A stretch of 14,105 nt of DNA, taken from Ichthyophonus hoferi (lineage: Eukaryota > Opisthokonta > Ichthyosporea > Ichthyophonida > Ichthyophonidae). A program made the position numbers and the translations under genes. How positions within the stretch are numbered: position 1 is the stretch's first letter; each line of letters starts with the position of its first letter. This document shows positions 1-9,890 of the stretch, in pieces. The stretch is from positions 356,518 through 370,622 of the forward strand of contig NAOQ01000008.1 of the NCBI GenBank assembly GCA_002751075.1, given 5' to 3'. Below the pieces are notes generated by a model. The model was not told the DNA's origin. It did no database searches and was given only the letters and a program-made list of their open reading frames with translations.

Positions 1-119
1 TTGCTCATTAGCGCGAGCTGTGCGCTACTGTTGTGTGGAGAAGCATTCGATAAAAGCTTCTGAGAGGGGCCCGTCACAGGGAAAATTGAACTGGAAATCA
101 CACTAAGGGGTCGCGCCAT
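1..119 (-). CDS. possible partial coding fragment at left edge, unknown
   Basis: On the minus strand an ATG at 119-117 opens a frame that stays open for 39 codons to the window edge. It begins MARPLSVISSSIFPVTG and is rich in Ser, Ala and Leu. The block is clearly richer in G+C and CpG than the DNA to its right, and the change falls just after the ATG. Two plus-strand frames are also open for part of this stretch (about 20 and 35 codons), so openness alone does not fix the strand. I do not recognise the protein. It could be the 5' end of a gene continuing left, a piece of a repeat, or chance. There is no domain or promoter I can point to. Confidence 0.25.
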   Translation of the reverse strand, partial: MARPLSVISSSIFPVTGPSQKLLSNASPHNSSAQLALMS

Positions 120-742
120 TTTGAATAATTAAATAACTTAGGGTATAATATGAACCCTACCGAAAATAATTGATAATAAAAGTTTAAATTACGTTTCTGT
201 ATGCACTTATAGACACAGGATACATAATCTATTTAAGCGACTAAAACTACGAATAAGAATATGTATATCACTCAATTAAAATATTGAGACTTGTAGATAC
301 AGATGCTCGATATTCCTATTTCTTTAACAAAACCAGAATAGTCAAGTCAAATCTAGCACAAATAATAAGAGATGCCGGTGGATTATATAGTCAGTCATAG
401 ATCTATAGCAGCCAATTAAATATTGACTATCTAATTGCGGTGGAACCAGCAGCAACCAGAATTAAGGCACAAAAATAAGTTAACCTTCGTATCAGCAGAC
501 TTTATGTTTTAATCTTAATTAATAATTAATTTATATAAAACTTTTCTTTATTTGCTTGAATATAAATATGCAGAGAATATATTTAGTTCTATGATTGCTT
601 ATTTTTTCTTTTTGAATCGTAAATGATCTAAAAGGCTAGTGTGGTTAATATACGTAAAAAAGCCCTACTCCTCCATAAGTAGTATTGGGAATATATTCGC
701 GTTTAAAAATATTTTAATTGTTGGATTATCTACTTCTTATGT
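120..742. other. AT-rich intergenic DNA, nothing recognised
   Basis: This stretch holds no convincing gene, RNA gene or repeat. An ATG-initiated plus-strand frame at 639-857 overlaps better-looking minus-strand frames and has no protein character. On the minus strand between about 610 and 740 there are short open pieces of plausible composition that may belong to the remnant at 743-1131. Confidence 0.6.
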
Positions 743-1131
743 TCACAACTTATTGAATAATCTTTTAGATAACCTAGTAAAGCCATCCATGAACTTAACC
801 GCTTCATTTGGATCTTGGAAAAGCCGCCCACATTTTACGCATTTTTTTTTCTTTTAAAAAAATATCTTTATGCTGTGCAGCAGCCTTAGCAATTACTATT
901 ATCTTACATAGAATATCGCTTGGCTCTCGTAAATAGATAGATATAGAAAATGTTGAAAATCTGGTCGATAGGATTCTAATATGTTTTAATTGGACAAGAT
1001 AACCAACAAATAATGCTTGGGAATTCAAAGATCGCGTTCGACGGTAAACGCAACCAAATGACACGTGCTCTCAGCGAGATAGATTTGTATGCATTGAATA
1101 TGGATTCGCGGAGACGAGCATGGTCATCTAT
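743..1131 (-). pseudogene. possible decayed coding remnant, unknown family
   Basis: Three successive minus-strand open stretches lie close together in different frames. The first (1131-976, 51 codons) starts IDDHARLRESIFNAYKSISL. The second (1064-804, 86 codons from ATG) contains SDILCKIIVIAKAAAQHKDI. The third (853-743) has a CxxC pair in CVKCGRLFQDPNEAVKFMDG, which recalls a zinc-binding knuckle. All three have ordinary protein-like composition, and 1015-1130 is richer in G+C than its surroundings. That is consistent with one gene or mobile-element ORF that has lost its frame. Against this, open stretches of 50-90 codons do occur by chance in a window of this size. I do not recognise a family, see no start signal, and assign no function. 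Confidence 0.3.
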
Positions 1132-1134
1132 TTA

Positions 1135-1737
1135 ACTATTTTTTGCTTTACTTGTGACTTAACCTATACTTATACTGTAATATAATAAAGCTATATATAA
1201 AGGAAAGGGTATGTAAATTTGGGATTATTATTATATGCAGAAATTAAAGTTAAAATTCCATCTACGCACGTGCAGCTACCGTTTTTTTTATAAATCAACA
1301 AAATACTATATTTATACAGTGCATTTGCATTGGCTCATTTGATATAATTGTTTTATATATTTATAGCTACTACATTGTCATTTTAATATCATGGATGGCA
1401 TAGACATCTTTAACGCTATGTTATACTGTCGCCTGATCTAAAAGACAATTTGTGAATTAATTTAGACCAACGACAACGACTTTACTTTTATGTTGTACGG
1501 CCGTGTCTCTCGGTGTACGTAATAATAATGTCCCGTTACAAAGCAGTACAGACAAAAAGACTAATTATAAGTGTACTTGAAACATATAGTTAATTATCTC
1601 GGGCTCACTATTTGTTGGATATTACGCTTGAGTTCATTAATACTAATATTATGCTTAGAAATCAATCTAATAGATAAACGTTGTGCAGAACTACATAATA
1701 TATGTTAACTTAACTCGAGAGTGAGTAGCGCAGCGAC
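1135..1737. other. AT-rich intergenic DNA
   Basis: No gene is visible. A CpG-containing patch near 1495-1545 reads TGTAACGGGACATTATTATT on the minus strand, which resembles the start of some LTRs. No partner end, purine tract or promoter layout supports it, so it is not called. Confidence 0.5.
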
Positions 1738-1970
1738 CCTGTGCTGGGATTGGTTTTAATTGGGTTCTGATGGTTTTTTTTATAACCACTTTCCTTAAGT
1801 CGCATTAGTGGTAGTCAGTCAGATAGAATTCATAGAATCTATAAATAGGTGCATATGCTAACTGTAAAAAGAGAGAAAAGGAGAAACTCAAAATAGAAAT
1901 AATCAGAAGAGTAGCTGCTGCATGCTTTAAGGGTTGTGCAATAAATTTATTTTATATATAACACCGGTGT
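1738..1970 (+). repeat. candidate solo LTR or decayed promoter block
   Basis: The block has the order expected of an LTR or a promoter with a short transcript. There is an inverted CCAAT box (GATTGG, 1748-1753), a TATA box (TATAAATAG, 1840-1848), an A/G-rich leader, a poly(A) signal (AATAAA, 1940-1945) and a perfect 10-bp palindrome ACACCGGTGT at 1961-1970. A CAA-rich stretch follows (1971-2000), as in many leaders. No coding sequence follows on the plus strand. The outer limits are my estimate, and I found no matching second copy or target-site duplication. It could equally be the promoter of a lost host gene or chance in AT-rich DNA. Confidence 0.27.
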
Positions 1971-3382
1971 TTGGGAACCAAATAAACAAACAACAACTTA
2001 TGCGGATAGTTGCTATGTTGTCAAAGATTAGAAAGCTTTAGTCCCAAATTCACCAATGTAAAAGTATTTTGACATTATTCTGTTCTTCCTAACAGATTTG
2101 GTATTGATCCTGTGCTTCTTTCTGAAAAATATAGTTTTTACCTAACCAACTAGTCATTGCATATTGCATAATATGTAATATAGTATGGTTTTACTGTAAT
2201 GAGACGGCTGACATGGTCAACATACTCTCGCTGCCACCATTAAATTAACATAGCGTATACCTAGAAAGACATTACTTTAGCAGTTTAGACATACAATTTT
2301 CATGTGTTGCAATGTAGGACTGAATGCTATACGAAATAGAATTTAATGTTCTTGACTTGCACTTTATAATTGAATTACATACCTATCGTACCTATCGATT
2401 TTATAGCAATACACGTCAGTTATTACTAGGCCTGTATCTTGAACCATAAAACCTTGAGCAGCCTATGCTAAAGTTTAGATATGCGTCATTAATAATCAAT
2501 CTGGATTTAAAAAAGTCAATTAACACTAATTAATGTCCAAGAACACAAATACAAATGGGGTTAGGCATAGTGAGCCTTTATGGTGTAATCTAGGGGTCCG
2601 CCCCTTTCCCTATCACATGCGGTAGATACACTTTGAATGATAACATCTGTTGGTATTTTTTTATGAAAAGCTTGGGTATTTTTTATAAAGGAGTTTCTTT
2701 TTAGTACTGGGTCAAATAAATTGTTTTTACATTAGCGTATCTCCTTATTTATCAGACTGCGGGAGTGTGCATAAACTTTATAACATGATGAATTATTGGT
2801 GGCCCACTCCAGCACTACTTTTTTGTGAAATATCTATATGCTCATATTACTTCGTTTAGCCCATTTCAGGAATATTTATTGGAAGGCTATGAGATATATA
2901 ATTGCAAATTAAGATAATGCGTTTTAATGAAACATGAAATATCACCTGGTAAACTGATAAACAGTGCGTAAAGAATGTGTCAAACGTTTACTTTTACGCT
3001 TTCCCCTTTCTAAATTAACCAACGCAAACAAATTTTATAAAATCTATTTTACATATTTGTATAAATAGCTTTGCAGCAGTATTTCAACTTTAGACGAATA
3101 AATTCTTGATTGCATTGGTTTTCTTGGCTGACAATGAGACCAAACTTGCAATTAAAAACCAAAGAATTCATACTAAAAATGCTTAATTAGCGTTTTGAGA
3201 CGCCAACTCATACACAACTCCCAAATGAATGCATCTTAATAAAACATGATGCTTCTGTATATATTTTACACGTGGTAAATTGTTTCCAATACAACGCTGA
3301 CCCAGTCTAGTAGGATCATATAAATTCTAAAATAGTTCTAAAAAAGCCCATAATGAAAAGTGTTGGAAAATTTAAAAATAGA
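1971..3382. other. AT-rich intergenic DNA with one GC-rich hairpin
   Basis: Long AT-rich stretch without a supported gene. A second TATAAATAG (3060-3068) followed by AATAAA (3097-3102) is seen, but one or so such boxes is expected by chance at this composition. A compact hairpin lies at 2592-2605 and is listed separately. Confidence 0.6.
2592..2605. other. GC-rich hairpin AGGGG-TCCG-CCCCT
   Basis: Perfect 5-bp arms (AGGGG/CCCCT) flank a four-base loop TCCG, inside a GC-richer island (about 2575-2630) in very AT-rich surroundings. No T-run follows, so it is not a typical terminator. The role is unknown. Confidence 0.35.
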
Positions 3383-3437
3383 ATATATATATATATATAT
3401 ATATATATCTATATGTATGTATGTATGTATATATATA
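3383..3437. repeat. TA / ATGT microsatellite
   Basis: About 13 TA dinucleotides (3383-3408) are followed by an ATGT tetranucleotide run (about 3411-3430) and a short TA tail. This is a compound simple repeat, and it is likely to vary in length. Confidence 0.9.
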
Positions 3438-3649
3438 ACCACTCTTACGATTCCTATAATATTTGAATGGTGGGGAATTTACTGTCCATATTGGTGTCTA
3501 GAAATTATACATAAGAATTCGTGGTAGTCCTAGCAACTTACCCCATACTTTGGGATCTCCAATTAAATATCCTATGGTAGATAATTTTGGTAGCCATCCG
3601 GTAGTAATAGTTATTTGAATTGATATGTTCTTAAGGAAGGCTCAGTTGT
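3438..3649. other. intergenic DNA, nothing firm
   Basis: No recognised feature. A plus-strand stretch near 3525-3617 is open for about 30 codons, but it has no recognisable motif. Confidence 0.5.
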
Positions 3650-4090
3650 TGTAGTAGATGCTCTACAAAAGGCGAGTATACCGACTCTCTAGGTAACTTG
3701 CTGTAGTAATTATATAATTATACATCTGTTCAGAGGGAATAAGTTTTGATTTGCTTAGGTGCTAGTGTGGAAATTTCACAATGAGATCCATCAGTAAGGG
3801 GTGTTATATTATGATGAAAATAATAAATATTATCACTATTTAGTGTGTGCAATTCTGAGTTGTGAACGAGAGATCTGGAAACTGATTATCACACGTGAGT
3901 GCCAACGGTGGACTAGACATTATAATAGCGATGTAATTATTATATATATTGTGATATTTTTCAATTAACTAATTAAATGAAACAAATGTGTGTTACGGGC
4001 TCCTTTGCATTTTTGCCAGTTTTATCGCGTACCTGGGAGCTGGGTCATTTATTATTGATTTTTGTTTTCCTTTATTAACTTTGGTTAACA
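3650..4090 (+). mobile_element. candidate 3' end and LTR of a second LTR element (fossil)
   Basis: A purine tract (AAGGGG, 3796-3801) sits directly before a block that starts TGTTA (3802) and can be closed by TAACA (4086-4090). This gives a 289-bp LTR-sized unit with perfect 5-bp inverted ends. A purine tract followed at once by TG is the standard layout at a 3' LTR. The DNA just before it (about 3650-3800) has loose copia-like character, such as VVVVDALQKA, where the end of pol would be expected. If real, it is a different family from the 4703-10738 element, with no shared sequence that I can see. It is broken, and only the 3' part is present. The call rests on structure rather than on a matching copy. 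Confidence 0.38.
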
Positions 4091-4436
4091 CCCATACAGC
4101 TGTTTAATAACCTAAATGGGACCAATCATAAATATTCCTATTGGTTAATAAAATTCATAAAATATCACAGGAATGTCTGATCTTCTCGATAATCTGGTAC
4201 TGTATCTTTATTTGGGTGACTTACAAACTATGACCAATTCGAACCATGTGTTCATTCAAAGTTAGCGAACTTGTAAAATCAATTAAATGATTCGCACTTT
4301 TGCTATATTAGTATTAACTAATAAAATGTTCTAATCCCTCCTTATCTCTCCAATTAATTTGGAATTTTTTCATGACTTGCGGATCGTTTGATAAAGCAGT
4401 AATGCAATAACTATTTTAATAGCTACTATAAAATAA
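4091..4436. other. AT-rich intergenic DNA
   Basis: No gene is seen. A CCAAT motif (in ACCAAT, 4131-4136) and an inverted one (in ATTGGT, 4140-4145) face each other, but no TATA box or ORF follows at a sensible distance. Confidence 0.5.
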
Positions 4437-4637
4437 AAATAGTAATAGCGGTAATAATACCAGTACTAATAATAGCAATAGCAGTAATATTAATGGTAGT
4501 AGTAGTGGTAATAGTAGTAATAATAATGCTAATGATTTTAACCATAGTAGTAGTAGTAGTAATAGGAATAATAATAATTAACGGTAACAATAATAATCAT
4601 AATAAAAATAAAAATTGTTATTAAACATTATCATTAT
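4437..4637. repeat. interrupted AAT/AGT trinucleotide repeat
   Basis: About 200 bp of AAT, AGT and AGC triplets with scattered substitutions, moving from mixed AAT/AGT to nearly pure AAT. In one plus-strand frame (about 4432-4584) it reads as an unbroken Asn/Ser/Gly stretch of nearly 50 codons. Repeats of this composition are expected to be open in that frame, and there is no ATG or flanking coding sequence. I call it a microsatellite rather than an exon. Confidence 0.85.
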
Positions 4638-4702
4638 TCTCATTGTTTATGTGACATAATGTACTTGCTTATATACTTATAATATGCTTTGAAATTTCAC
4701 GC

Positions 4703-5298
4703 TGATTGGAAAATTAGCACTGGCGATAAAACGAAATATTAAAGAAAACAAAAGCCAATAATAAAGGACCCACTCACACATGCATATGCGGCAATGAGTA
4801 GTAAAAATAAAGTTCTTGTAACGCATACAATTACTTCACATTTTATTATATGTATGTAAGAATCACATCATTGTTGTAATGTTCAACCCACTGTTAGCAC
4901 TCAAATATGATAATCAGTGTCCAGATCTCGCACTTGTTCACAACTCAGAGAACTGTTTACTAACATTAAATAGTGACAATAGTTATTATTTACATCATAA
5001 CATATCACCCCTTACTGATCAATCTCGTTGTGCAATTTCTACATTTGAACAAGTAAATCAAAGCATTGATTCCTTCTGAATTAAAAAGAGGTATAATTAC
5101 TACAGCCAGTTACCTAGAGGGTTGGTATATGGGCCTTCTATAGAACCTTTACCAAAACAACTGTGCCTTAAAGACAGATCTGATCAAGTAACCATTACCA
5201 CCGCTGGTTCAGTGAAATTAACTACTATCAAATATATAATTGAAGACCCCAACAGCTGTGAATAAATCACTAGAACTGACACAGATTCTGATAGGGCT
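4703..5298 (+). repeat. left terminal direct repeat (5' LTR) of the copia element
   Basis: This block matches 10254-10738 in order over most of its length. Shared landmarks include AAAGTTCTTGTAA (about 4810), AATCAAAGCATTG (about 5057) and CTAGAACTGACACAGA (about 5270). By-eye identity is near 80 per cent, and the two copies differ in length. The block holds an open frame at 4879-5079 that I take as incidental. The left edge is where similarity to the right copy stops. The true LTR may have begun further left, because the sequence upstream is now simple repeat. Confidence 0.72.
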
Positions 5299-5299
5299 A

Positions 5300-6900
5300 T
5301 AAACTAGCATGCTTCCACTGCAAAGCAACTCAGCTACCCACAAGATAGTAAATCTCTAGCCATTCAAGACAGGTAGCAACTCACTGTTCTAGAATAGAGC
5401 AAATTTCCCACTTCATTCCTATCATCCATGGGAACAGCAGTTTTAATAACACAGGAAGAACCTGTTGTCAACTCCCTCTCACACTTTCATTTTTCAAAAA
5501 AATTCTACAAAAGAATCTGTCATCATTACAGACTTCATAAATTATCCAACCATGATGGAAACAGAACAATCGCAGTTAGAATGTGAGTTGTAACCACAAG
5601 AAACTCCACCACCAGAGTCCCCAACTTTGAAAATAGCTTTTTTTTCAAGCTGGGTTACACGCTGCTGCTTATCAACATGAAGACATGGTACTAAAAATGC
5701 TGCAGCAACAACAGCAACAACAGCAGCAATATTAGCAACTACAACAACTAATGGTACGACTCTTTCAAAAATTGGTCATTCAGGAGAGTTAATCTATTAT
5801 GATACCTTCTCAACCGGTTCCACAACCACTACCTGTACAATCCATTGCACTATAACCTACACAAGACACCCCATGTCCTGTGTCCAATTCAAACCTCATG
5901 ATGGGGGCTCATTCAGTACTTTTATTTCAACCCAGGAGCACGCATTCTCGGTTTCTGCCTTATCAAACTGCTCCCCTGAGTGCTAATATATTACAACCAG
6001 TACCACCTCCTGTGACAGCATCTCACTCATCATTCAAACTATCTCCATCTCCATATGCTCAATTATTTTCAGCCAACACAGGCACTCAATCCCTTGATAA
6101 TATTAACAGGCATCTACTGCTGATTGATCCTGCAAAGATCTTTCAATAATCAACAATCAGCACTTATCCTTATTATCAGTGGAGTAAAAATCTTCATGTC
6201 TTCACTGCATATGAGAAATGTACCATATGCTATTACAATGCTCCAACCATTGAGGAATGTCAATATATTCAAGTGGGTGGCACTCATCGTATTGGAGAAC
6301 GTTTGGCATGCTATTACTTAAATGGCATAGTGGGTACACCAGAACGTGAGTATGCCACTCCCAAGAATGCCAATCCCCACAAATTCATCTTTGACAAGAT
6401 GACAAAGCTGTCCAAGGTTTATGGGGTAACCTCTACCAACATTATATTGCAAAATGGCATAATGATATTTATGACCTGATATAAAATTGCTGCCATCAAG
6501 CTACATGGTACCATTTGCCAAATGCGTGATGATTTAAATTTAGACATTACTCTTTGGGTTGTTTACAACTTACTTAGGTATGAAGGTGCAGTCACTTGAT
6601 TAGAATCACAAAATGACAAATTTCCCCTCTGGCAAACAATTATCTATGTGGTCAAGTCTTACAAACTTAAGCAGGACTTCCAAACATTGAATCACACTAT
6701 TTTTATTGCTCACAAACAATAAGACACTCATAGCAGGTCATATAGTGGTGCACTCAAGACAAATGGGGACAGGCACAACAGTAACAATTTTTAAAAATCT
6801 GCTGGAAAGCCTAATGGTAATAAGCTTTCTAAAGTATAAAACAAATTGCATTGTAATTGCCACATGGGAAGTAGATTAACCATAATATAGTGGATTGCAA
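5300..6900 (+). pseudogene. gag region of the copia element, broken
   Basis: This region lies between the left repeat and the protease, where gag belongs, and would encode the structural particle protein. Visible parts are a Gln-rich stretch with about nine Gln codons at 5703-5729, a Pro/Ser-rich stretch at about 5880-6120 (for example LQPVPPPVTASHSS), and a more globular stretch at about 6270-6740 containing NPHKFIFDKMTKLSKVYG. A Cys/His/Gly cluster near 6845-6900 is where a nucleocapsid zinc knuckle would be expected. Gag sequences diverge fast, so the assignment rests mainly on position. It is heavily broken. Confidence 0.65.
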
Positions 6901-7059
6901 TTAAAACAAAAGTGGCTCAAATTTTGGAAAATGCTGGGAGAACTTCAAACAAACCAAACAACAACAAAACAACACGGGAATTCTAAACCTCAACAGTCAA
7001 TCTATTAACAATCCCACCATCTCACTCACACATGCAAGTTCAGTCGCTTACAGCATTAG

Positions 7060-7200
7060 GTTTTCCAAAGGGAAGCTCCATGTTTAATTATAGCACCAGC
7101 ATGTACGTCTGCTCAACATTGGCAGCATATATGGAGAGCACTCCCATAAACATTCTAATTACTGTGGCTAATGGTAACCAGACACCATAGCAGCACTGAC
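7060..7200 (+). pseudogene. copia protease remnant
   Basis: A short stretch ahead of integrase contains ITVANGNQTP (about 7160-7190). It resembles the V-x-x-ANG region that follows the active site in Copia aspartic proteases. These enzymes cut the Gag-Pol polyprotein inside the particle. The active-site part is not clearly readable. The call relies on this motif and on its place between gag and integrase. Fossil, broken. Confidence 0.5.
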
Positions 7201-7204
7201 AGTA

Positions 7205-8400
7205 ATGGTGATGTTAAGGTTGCATCTGATCACCCAAATTATTGCATTAAAATTAGTACTCTGTGTGCAGTCAGCCTCAGTAAATTTATTTCCTATTTTT
7301 GTTCTTTGCGGGCTAGATATTTTCTCTACTTTCTCATGCAATCAAATAACAATTGCACTCGACGGCCACAGTATTCTTATTGGCCTACCCTACAAGAATA
7401 ATCTCTACCTCCTCAGCACCAAAATTGTTTTTCTTTACACTCATTTATATAGCCCAATCCTGGTAGTGGAACCAGACATCAACACAACACTACTAAGGCC
7501 ATATGCCTTACCATATAGGTAAATGGCGACACTGCCTACATTCCGTCAGCCACAAGTATAGTAACACATGCATTGCAACATAATTGCTTTATGCATGCTT
7601 CAAAGATATGTCTTTGGCAGACTTTTCTGCATTTCAAAAACTTGATGCCATCAACAGACAGCCTGCCATGTATGTGACAATTGTGCTATCTCTAAGATTA
7701 CTAGAGCGCAATTTCTATTTAAAATTATACATTCATCTGATCCACCAGAGCAAATCTACAGTGATGCTGTTGGCCCACTAAGGAAATTAATGGGCAATTT
7801 CTGTTGAAATGTGACATTTTTCGACAATTTTATGCACTATACAATTGTGTCTTGCATGACCCAGAAAAATAATGCTTCCAAATGCTTTTATACATTATAA
7901 GTAGCAACAGAATTTTTACACGTGCTTCTGAAAATTACCCACTATTTTTCTGATTAAGGATGCAAGTATTTCAACAGGAAATTCCAAAAGTATTTTCATG
8001 AGGAGGGCATTACCCATTTAACTACCTTGCCATATGCCCCCTCTAGCAACAGTATTAGCAAGTGAATGAACTCTCAACTACTATTGATTTCATGGATATT
8101 TTTAATTCAAGCCAACATGCCAACCCAATTATGGAGTTGCATACACTCTGTGCACAACAATCTACACTTGTAATATGAGCCCAACTATAAGTGTATCCAA
8201 TAAAATGGTGCCATATAAACTATGACACTAAAGTGAGGCACCAGTAGAATGACTGCATACCTTTGGCTATAAAATCTACTATAGGCTCAATAACATCACT
8301 ATTAAGGAGAAATTCTCTCCTAGAGGACAGCTGAGACTATTTTTAAGATATGACATTCTAAAATTAGAATGGATAGTAATGGACTAGACCACTCGTTAAA
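7205..8400 (+). pseudogene. copia integrase remnant
   Basis: Integrase joins the DNA copy to the host chromosome. The stretch opens with LCVQSASVNLFPIF and GHSILIGLPYKNNLYLL (7205-7430), matching the region between protease and integrase in Copia polyproteins (VLYVPxLxxNLLS and the later GxLYxL). A core-like piece follows with YSDAVGPLRKLMG (about 7755-7790), like the HSDxxGPL motif around a catalytic Asp. Near 8255-8355, HTFGYKIYYRLNN and SPRGQLRLFLRYD match the conserved LxxFGCxAYxxxP...KAxxGIFLGY segment at the end of Copia integrases. Broken into many frames. Confidence 0.8.
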
Positions 8401-8639
8401 TCACCAACAGGTGCAGCATCATTTTTTTTGAAGGGCAGTTTCCCACCTTCTTGAGTTAGTGGGAGAGCATGTAGTAGGTTCATCTGAAAGCAGTGATGAA
8501 AATGTACCAATAAGACAGGAAATCATGGAAAAACATGCACAAAAATAATCAATATGCAAACCCCTGACAGCTAGATGTGGAATTACGTATACATTCCGCA
8601 CCTCATCCTGCAAGCTGACGTTTATAGCAGTTACAACAA

Positions 8640-9215
8640 CACTGGCTACAATTCCTCAATCAGAACTGCTTAGAATTTTGAATCCCAAGGAAGTCAAAAA
8701 TGCCATATGAGCACATGGCAAAATGCAACAGATCTGGGTGATGGAAACTGAAATCGTCACTTTCAATGAGTATGCCACTTGGACCCTGGTTAAGTGGCCA
8801 CCTTTGGAAACTACTGTCCTGCATAGTCTTTGAGTGTTTCACCACAAACTAGATGACAAAGGACAAGTAGTAGCCCACAAGGCATGCCTTTAGAGACCGA
8901 GCCTTGCCTATGTAAATCATATGAAAAAACAAGGTTCGTGTGCATGCATATCTATGTTGATGATAGACTTATATTTTCAGAAAATGTTAAGCAATTGAAC
9001 TGGTTCATCAATACAATTTCAGCTAAGAATACTACCAAGTTTATAGGATTTCCCAGCTCCTTCCTTGGCCATATGATCAACAAGAATTCAAAAGGATGCG
9101 TTCTCCTATCTTAATGAGGATACATCACGGAATTAATCAAGAATTATAAACAACATGACGGGCACCCAACACATATGACTCTTCTTACCAAGTACATTCA
9201 GTCTGAATAACAAGG
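8640..9215 (+). pseudogene. copia reverse transcriptase remnant
   Basis: Reverse transcriptase copies the element RNA into DNA. The N-terminal part reads NPKEVKNAI (about 8680) and then WTLVKWPPLETTVLHS (about 8780-8825), followed by VFHHKLDDKGQVVAHKACL. This matches the Copia pattern of W-x-LV-x-LPxGxxxIGxKWVFxxKxxxDGxVxxxKARLVA. The catalytic YVDD box is at about 8957-8968, and FLGHMINKN with a following YITELIKNYKQ matches the FLGIEI...YxxxLLxxF segment. This is the clearest evidence for family assignment. Fossil, broken; the region is shorter than a full-length domain. Confidence 0.92.
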
Positions 9216-9219
9216 ACAT

Positions 9220-9890
9220 AAGTTATAAACCTTGTGACTTAATAACATATGCTTCTTTAATTATGTGTTTAATCTGAATCAGTAAATTTAGCAGGCCAGA
9301 GATAACCTTTAGTGTGGCCGTTCTCATCAGGTACTTTGCCAAGCACAACATGAAGCACCGCAAGATGCTTCTGCACCTTCTCAGGTGTCTTGGCACATAC
9401 CCTGCAGAAATTATGGTGTACAAACCTGGATTCATCAGTCTCACCAGCTACTCAGATGCAGATTTTTTGTGACAAAATGGTACAGTATGCCAAAAGTACC
9501 AGTGGCTACTGCATCTTCTTGGTTAGAATTTTTTTGAATTGGAGCAGCAAGCAAAAGACCATTTATGCCCTCTCATTAATAAAAAGGAAATATTTAAGCA
9601 TGGCAGCTATCACACAACAAACTGCATACATTGCAGCCTCAATGGATGGACTAGGCCTTGACACTGGGAGAGTACCACTGTACAGTGATAGCACAAATGC
9701 CTTATGACTATGCAGCAAGACGTGTGTTTCTAAAAACACATACCATATTGGTGTCCATTTTTACTACATTAGGGAAGCGATAACCAATAAAGAAGTTGCA
9801 GTCAGAAGCATCTCATTTGCGGAGCAAGTTTCTGAATGCCTGACCAAGCCAAGCTATTCAGACCTGGACCATTCCAAATAGTCAAGAAAC
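9220..9890 (+). pseudogene. copia RNase H and pol C-terminus remnant
   Basis: RNase H removes the RNA template during copying. Recognisable pieces are RPEITFSVAVLIRYFAKHN (about 9294-9350), matching RPDIxxAVxxLSRF; SYSDADF (about 9450), matching GYSDADWAG; and the region that in the family reads WxSKKQxxxALSxxEAEYMA (about 9540-9600). Later come VPLYSDSTNAL (about 9675-9705), matching CDNxxAI, and HNIGVHFYYIREAI with AEQVSECLTKP (about 9740-9855), matching KHIDIxxHFxRE...ExxADxLTKP. This ends pol. About 370 bp then separate it from the right terminal repeat. Fossil, broken. Confidence 0.92.

Noticed and set aside
639-857. 72-codon plus-strand ORF
   Set aside because: It ends in a run of Phe from a poly-T tract and overlaps more protein-like minus-strand frames; it has no motif.
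1500-1545. Minus-strand LTR start TGTAACGGGAC
   Set aside because: There is no purine tract before it, no convincing end and no poly(A) signal in order.
3060-3102. TATAAATAG followed by AATAAA
   Set aside because: About one such TATA box is expected by chance in a window of this composition, and no other LTR or promoter feature supports it.
4230-4250. Box-B-like GGTTCGAATTGG on the minus strand, suggesting a tRNA
   Set aside because: The flanks do not form a T-stem and there is no A box or acceptor stem.
4879-5079. 66-codon ORF starting MFNPLLALKYDNQ
   Set aside because: It lies wholly inside the left terminal repeat of the copia fossil, and the matching region of the right repeat does not keep it. 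Treated as incidental.
5371-5382. Possible primer-binding site AGGTAGCAACTC after the left repeat
   Set aside because: Only about 7 of 12 bases match the initiator-Met-type site common in Copia, and it lies about 70 bp past the repeat end.
8419-8845. Two minus-strand ORFs of 61-64 codons
   Set aside because: They lie antisense to the integrase and reverse transcriptase remnants and are shadows of that coding strand.
9223-9444. 73-codon minus-strand ORF
   Set aside because: Antisense shadow of the RNase H remnant.
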